Source of the DNA: Sulfurimonas sp. HSL-1656
Lineage (GTDB): Bacteria; Campylobacterota; Campylobacteria; Campylobacterales; Sulfurimonadaceae
Assembly (NCBI RefSeq): GCF_039645585.1
Contig: NZ_CP147915.1
Location: 620,001-684,000 of the forward strand
Direction of reading: 5' to 3'
DNA: 64,000 nt
This document shows, piece after piece, positions 60,218 through 64,000 of the stretch. The first letter of the stretch is position 1. Each line of letters starts with the position of its first letter. The position numbers and the translations under genes were made by a program. The notes under the pieces were generated by a model. It did no database searches. It worked only from the letters and a program-made list of their open reading frames with translations, and was not told the DNA's origin.

Positions 60218-61852
60218 TGGCCTCGTCAGCAGTTGTATTATTGGTGTCGAGTCCTACTTCTTTGTCGGTAAACTTGGTATAGCCAAGATCTGAAAGAGAG
60301 ATGGTATTGTTCTCTTTCTTGATGATATGTGGCTCGATAACAATGACAAGTTCAGTCGTATCAACAGCTTTTTCTTCATATTTGAAAAGATAGCCAAGTC
60401 CCGGGATGTCGCCAAGAAGAGGGACTTTATTAGTATGCATGCTTTCAGACTTGTCAATAAGACCACCGATAACAATGCTGTTGCCGTCTTTGACAGTAAC
60501 GACGGAGGCAAGCTGGCGACGATCAAGGTCCGGCGGCATAGTACGTTTTTGCTGCTCCGTTTCATCACTGTTCAACTTGATACGTGTTTGGCTGATGGAC
60601 GGGTTGATTTTCAACGTAATGGTGTTGTCATTTGCGATTTCCGGAGTGATGTCCAGGAGGACGCCTGCAAAAATGGAGTTGACAACGTCATTCTGGGTTG
60701 TTTGTGATGTTCCCGAAGAACTACCTGCAAGAATGTTGGATTGCTGGATTTTATAAAATACTCAGTACCGACGGTAATCAATGCAGGTTGGTTGTTCAGA
60801 GTAAGGACCTTTGGATTTGAGATCGCATCGACATCCCCCTGTGTCTCGAGGAATTTGACCAATTCGTTTATGGTGTTCCCTCCATACATTCTCAGTAGGG
60901 ATGCAGGGCCACTATAGCCACCTGCGCCTCCTGTAAGGATCTGACCTGCTGTGTCAAATTCACTGACATTGAGAGCGTCAAGTTTATCAACGGTGAGATT
61001 AAGGTTCTGAAGGGCATAGATCTGAGACCAGTCGATACCGTTTGATTTGACATCACTAAGAGTGACAGCCATCATACGCACATCAATGAGTACCTGGTAC
61101 TGAATCTTTTTCTGAAGCTCTTTAAGATATTTCTCAAGACGCTGCTGTTGGCGTACTGTTGCCGTGACTGTAACAAGACCTGCATTTTTATTGACAATGG
61201 GGGCTTCCGCCTGGTAGAAGTCCGTTGGACGGTTGAGGACACGCTGCAGCTCAAGGTCAAGCTCTTCCCAGAATTTGACTTCGTCCAAGGATTCGATTTT
61301 GATACCGGACGTATTATTCTGAGTAATCTGTTTTGAACCATAACCAAGATCCTGACCGGCTCCACTGCTGCTCCCGCCACTTGATCTGTTTGAGCCACTA
61401 GTGTTGTTAGATGATGCATCTGTCGCTTGAGAACTACTCAGAAGAATGTCAGTACTACCGATACTTTTGCGGGCACTGATGATGTAGTCAATATTGTACG
61501 TCTGCGTCTCAATGAAAGAGATTTTGAGAAGATTATTCTCCAGCGTATAGTTCAGGTTGTTGTCGACGAGGAGAATATCCAAAACTTCATTCAGCGTCAG
61601 GTTTTTCAGGTTTGTCCGCTGAAGACGTTTGGACATCTTCTTTTCCGCTTCATTATCATTGATGATCAGTGTCAGTTCACACTCATCGCTCAGCTGATCA
61701 ATGTACTTGGAGATCGTCATCCCTTTCGCACCGCTGATGGAAAAGAGCTCGTAGGTACAGTCTGCTGCCTGCACCGATGAGGCCAACAGCACTGCCGCGG
61801 CTACCGAAGTGAGTGACTTGTTGATTTTTTGGAATGGAGTCATGTTTTTCAT
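60207..61852 (-). pseudogene. mshL: MshL-type secretin gene broken by a one-base frameshift
   Basis: The first frame (61852 down to about 60755) encodes a signal peptide, secretin N domains and the start of the secretin core, including YQVLIDVRMMAVTLSD and SNPKVLTLNNQPALITVGTEYF. It then runs out of frame and stops at 60611. The next frame continues the core exactly (YKIQQSNILAGSSSG, VNSIFAGVLLDITPEI, LKINPSISQTRIKL, SVVTVKDGNSIVIGGLID, VPLLGDIPGLGYLF) to 60207. Restoring one T in the TTTT run (minus strand, 60759-60756) yields about 548 residues. Sequencing error, a true mutation or a -1 slip on UUU are all possible. Confidence 0.85.
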
Positions 61853-61861
61853 CGTCTTTCC

Positions 61862-62293
61862 CTATTTGGCGTTGATTTGGATTTTTGGGTTCTTCTTCTT
61901 CAAAGTGAGCGTAAGCTGTTTTTTCTTCTTCTGAAGTAAGACGCTGTCACGTTCAATTTTCACGATAGCATACCCGTAGATGGTGTCATTTTGCTTATAC
62001 CATTTACCGTCAATCAATGCCGTATGGCTGTTGATGACAGATTCAAGCGTCAAAGGTGGCTTAGGCACATAACGCTGCACATAGGTTGTAGTTCCCTTTT
62101 TTGTTTGAGGCGGCTGATTGAGAATCAGCTGTGCTCTGAACGGATCCTTCAGGCCAAATAGGGCAGCTGACGATACCCCTGTTCTTGGGGGTTTGATGGC
62201 TGCAATCTCCTGATCGACCCATTGCATGTCAGGTTGGATATCCTGTGCAAATGCGAACAGAGGCAGCATGAGTATTAGTAGTTTCGTTTTCAT
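61862..62293 (-). CDS. MshK-like periplasmic protein
   Basis: A 143-residue exported protein with a signal peptide (MKTKLLILMLPLFAFA), a Pro-rich middle (RYVPKPPLTLESV) and a PilP/GspC-like short beta domain (ALIDGKWYKQNDTIYGYAIVKIERDSVLLQ). Its position between mshJ and mshL, and ATG overlapping the previous stop (TAATG), support MshK, a link between inner membrane proteins and the secretin. Confidence 0.7.
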   Translation of the reverse strand: MKTKLLILMLPLFAFAQDIQPDMQWVDQEIAAIKPPRTGVSSAALFGLKDPFRAQLILNQPPQTKKGTTTYVQRYVPKPPLTLESVINSHTALIDGKWYKQNDTIYGYAIVKIERDSVLLQKKKKQLTLTLKKKNPKIQINAK

Positions 62294-62925
62294 TAGTAAG
62301 TGATCCCCCATACTGATGAGTTGACATCGAGTTCCAGTTTTTCTTTGGCACTCAGGCTGAGACCGTGCAGGTCGATAACCAGATCACTCTGTTCCATGGC
62401 GTTGATGAATTTGAGCATGTTGTCGAACTCACCTGACGCAAAGACTTTGATGTCAAGTACGTGACCAAACTTCTCTTTTTCCAGAGCCCTTTTATTGCTC
62501 AAGACAGCGAGCTTGACGCTGTATTTCTTGGCATTTTCTGCGATCGAGTCAATATATTTACCCCAGGCTTCTTCATTATAGAAGAGTTCAGAGATCTGAC
62601 TGATCTTGTAGTTGATATATTCGTTTTTCTCTTTGACAGCCAATGTTTCCGCTTTAATGGCTTCAATTTGGGCTTCAATCTGATGAATTTCGCTTTCTGG
62701 ATGCATTGCGAGATAATGCTCATCTGCTCTGAGCTTTTGTTCGACGGCAATCCGTTCTGCCTTCACCTGCTGATATTCGCGCTCAGCACTTTCCCAAAAT
62801 AAGAGGTAGGAGAAAGCTATAAGCGCTACGGCGATCATGCCGTATATCATATAGACCTCACCCTGTTTCTTACTAGAAAAAGACTGGTCTATTGGATAGA
62901 GGTATTGTTCAATATTAAATTTCAT
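62293..62925 (-). CDS. MshJ/PilO-like inner membrane protein
   Basis: A 210-residue protein with a single membrane helix (about 26-45) and a long coiled-coil stretch (about 46-110; QVKAERIAVEQKL, EAQIEAIKAETLAVKEK) followed by a PilO-like alpha/beta domain ending VNSSVWGITY. This is the PilO/MshJ layout, part of the inner-membrane alignment complex. It overlaps the MshI-like gene by 4 bases. Confidence 0.78.
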   Translation of the reverse strand: MKFNIEQYLYPIDQSFSSKKQGEVYMIYGMIAVALIAFSYLLFWESAEREYQQVKAERIAVEQKLRADEHYLAMHPESEIHQIEAQIEAIKAETLAVKEKNEYINYKISQISELFYNEEAWGKYIDSIAENAKKYSVKLAVLSNKRALEKEKFGHVLDIKVFASGEFDNMLKFINAMEQSDLVIDLHGLSLSAKEKLELDVNSSVWGITY

Positions 62926-64000
62926 TTCAGCACCACCTTCAGATCACCGCGATAATAGCTGGTGTTATCATCCAATTCGATTTTTTCGATGTTGTAATGA
63001 AAACGCTGTGTCCGGTTCTTTGTCATAAACTCAACCAGGTCGGTGATTTGTTTGTCTTTTTTTGCCATAACACTCAAGTTGAATGCTTTTTCATTTTCAT
63101 CTTGCGCATATGAGATGTCAGACACACCGACGTCAAATCGGTTCATCTCCCTGGTGAGTTCAGCCATGATTTCAGCTTTCATCGGATAATTAACTTTGAC
63201 ATCATGAATCTTGATCAAAGTGGCTTTCCGCTCTTCAAAAAGTTCGTTTTCTGCATCAAGCAGTTTCTGCGCTTCAGCCTTTCGTGCCAGGTTCAAATTG
63301 ATGGTCTCTTCCCGTGTCACTTTGATGGCATGCGTTTCTCGGTACTGTTTCTCCAGCAATGCTTTCCGTACGCTTTCGGCATACCCCATCGTCCAGTAGG
63401 TGACAGGGTAAGCGAACGCCACGACAAGCGAAAGTGCAGTTACGGCGAAGAGCTTCCCGCTGTGGCGCTGGAAGAACGGCGGCGGCCGATGGTAGATAGA
63501 GAAATTGACGTCATAGCGTGCGGCTTTGTCCGTACGGACATACAGCTGCATCAGCTGGTGGATCTGGTCAATGTAACTGTCCGTCGCAAAACCGTAGGAG
63601 AAGTCGAACGCCTTGGCTTCAAAACCAAGGTAGGTTTGGCAATATTCGTCAACGCCGGCGATCGAACCGATCTGTGAACCGATGTAGATCTCTTCGATCG
63701 TTTCGATTTCATAGGCACGTTTAGCGTAGTTGAGAACGTCGTTGATATGGAGGAAAAGCTCACCGAAGAGTTTGATCAGATACTTCTGATACTCCGGATT
63801 TTGTGTCGCAAGGCCTTCCGTTGCCAGCAGCGTCTGGAAATCAACAAGATCGATCTGCTCGCCAAGAAGTTCACAAAAACGCTCATGCATATCGCGGAAA
63901 GAGTACTTCAGGCTTTTCGTGTAAACGAATTCTTGCTCGTTGTAGAGCGTGAAGAACGCGTCGTTCTCCTGGAAGTAGATATAGCAATGGGCGCCGTAGC
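62922..64000 (-). CDS. MshI-like (PilM/PilN-type) protein, 5' end beyond the window
   Basis: The frame stays open to the window edge (upstream of ATG 63890 it reads YGAHCYIYFQENDAFFTLYN and continues), so the true start is outside. The visible part has an actin-like PilM region, then a membrane helix (LFAVTALSLVVAFAYPVTYW) and a PilN-like coiled-coil and beta domain. This matches MshI, which fuses both functions in MSHA clusters. At least 359 residues are visible. Confidence 0.8.
   Translation of the reverse strand, partial: YGAHCYIYFQENDAFFTLYNEQEFVYTKSLKYSFRDMHERFCELLGEQIDLVDFQTLLATEGLATQNPEYQKYLIKLFGELFLHINDVLNYAKRAYEIETIEEIYIGSQIGSIAGVDEYCQTYLGFEAKAFDFSYGFATDSYIDQIHQLMQLYVRTDKAARYDVNFSIYHRPPPFFQRHSGKLFAVTALSLVVAFAYPVTYWTMGYAESVRKALLEKQYRETHAIKVTREETINLNLARKAEAQKLLDAENELFEERKATLIKIHDVKVNYPMKAEIMAELTREMNRFDVGVSDISYAQDENEKAFNLSVMAKKDKQITDLVEFMTKNRTQRFHYNIEKIELDDNTSYYRGDLKVVLK

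Noticed and set aside
1-64000. tRNA, rRNA, CRISPR arrays, insertion sequences, prophage or attachment sites
   Set aside because: No cloverleaf with a GTTCRA T-loop, no spaced repeats, no transposase or integrase gene and no flanking inverted repeats were recognised by reading both strands.

Overview
The window looks like the chromosome of a free-living Campylobacterota (Epsilonproteobacteria), most likely a GC-rich relative of Sulfurimonas or another Sulfurimonadaceae. This rests on recognisable protein families and local gene orders (yceD-rpmF-plsX-fabH, rpsF-ssb-rpsR, an MSHA-type pilus cluster, small c-type cytochromes, an OvoA homologue). No database search was run. By eye most of the window is GC-rich (well above 50%), while the pilus cluster from about 54.9 kb onward is visibly more AT-rich. 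No tRNA, rRNA, CRISPR array, insertion sequence or phage gene was recognised. Almost all sequence is tightly packed protein-coding DNA.

Layout. 0-5 kb: cell-wall peptidase, MgtE magnesium channel and an OprC/NosA-like copper TonB receptor. 5-17 kb: agmatine deiminase and alanine racemase (divergent), a ribA-rsmG operon, hemB, argF, a five-haem cytochrome, two tandem paralogous small Cys/His proteins, trpS, hpf-trxC, an outer-membrane protein, hemJ and a degenerate GGDEF membrane protein. 17-31.6 kb: der, an LpxH-like phosphoesterase divergent from a GT4 glycosyltransferase whose end runs into a 10-copy heptamer repeat, peroxiredoxin, metK, ferredoxin, ndk, yceD-rpmF-plsX-fabH, a HIT protein, ovoA (ovothiol), metF divergent from serB, and a small cytochrome c. 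31.6-41 kb: ankyrin protein, rpsF-ssb-rpsR, rnr-holA, a GreA/GreB factor and purL. 41-48 kb: cyclic-di-GMP and sensing genes (Cache-GGDEF-EAL protein, exported VWA protein, FecR/OmpA/CHASE2-HD-GYP operon). 48-55 kb: valS-sulP-DUF2905 operon and a UvrD/PcrA-type helicase. 55-64 kb: an MSHA-type pilus biogenesis operon on the minus strand (mshI-J-K-L-M-N, one unknown gene, mshE, mshG) whose secretin gene carries a one-base frameshift.

How the genes work together. Four genes bear on cyclic-di-GMP signalling (a Cache-GGDEF-EAL protein, a CHASE2/HD-GYP protein, a GGDEF-like protein without the catalytic motif, and an MshE-type ATPase, a family that can bind c-di-GMP). Two structured intergenic sequences faintly resemble c-di-GMP-I (GEMM) riboswitches. 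Haem supply (hemB, hemJ) sits alongside c-type cytochromes, and ovothiol and peroxiredoxin point to oxidative-stress defence.

Promoters are unusually easy to read. Nearly all have a TATAAT-like -10 box often followed by GGCGC-like bases. Several genes appear leaderless, and at least four divergent gene pairs share overlapping or facing -10 boxes, two of them perfect palindromes. The most useful items to check are the secretin frameshift, the two riboswitch-like RNAs, the symmetric bidirectional promoters and the FecR-OmpA-CHASE2/HD-GYP operon.
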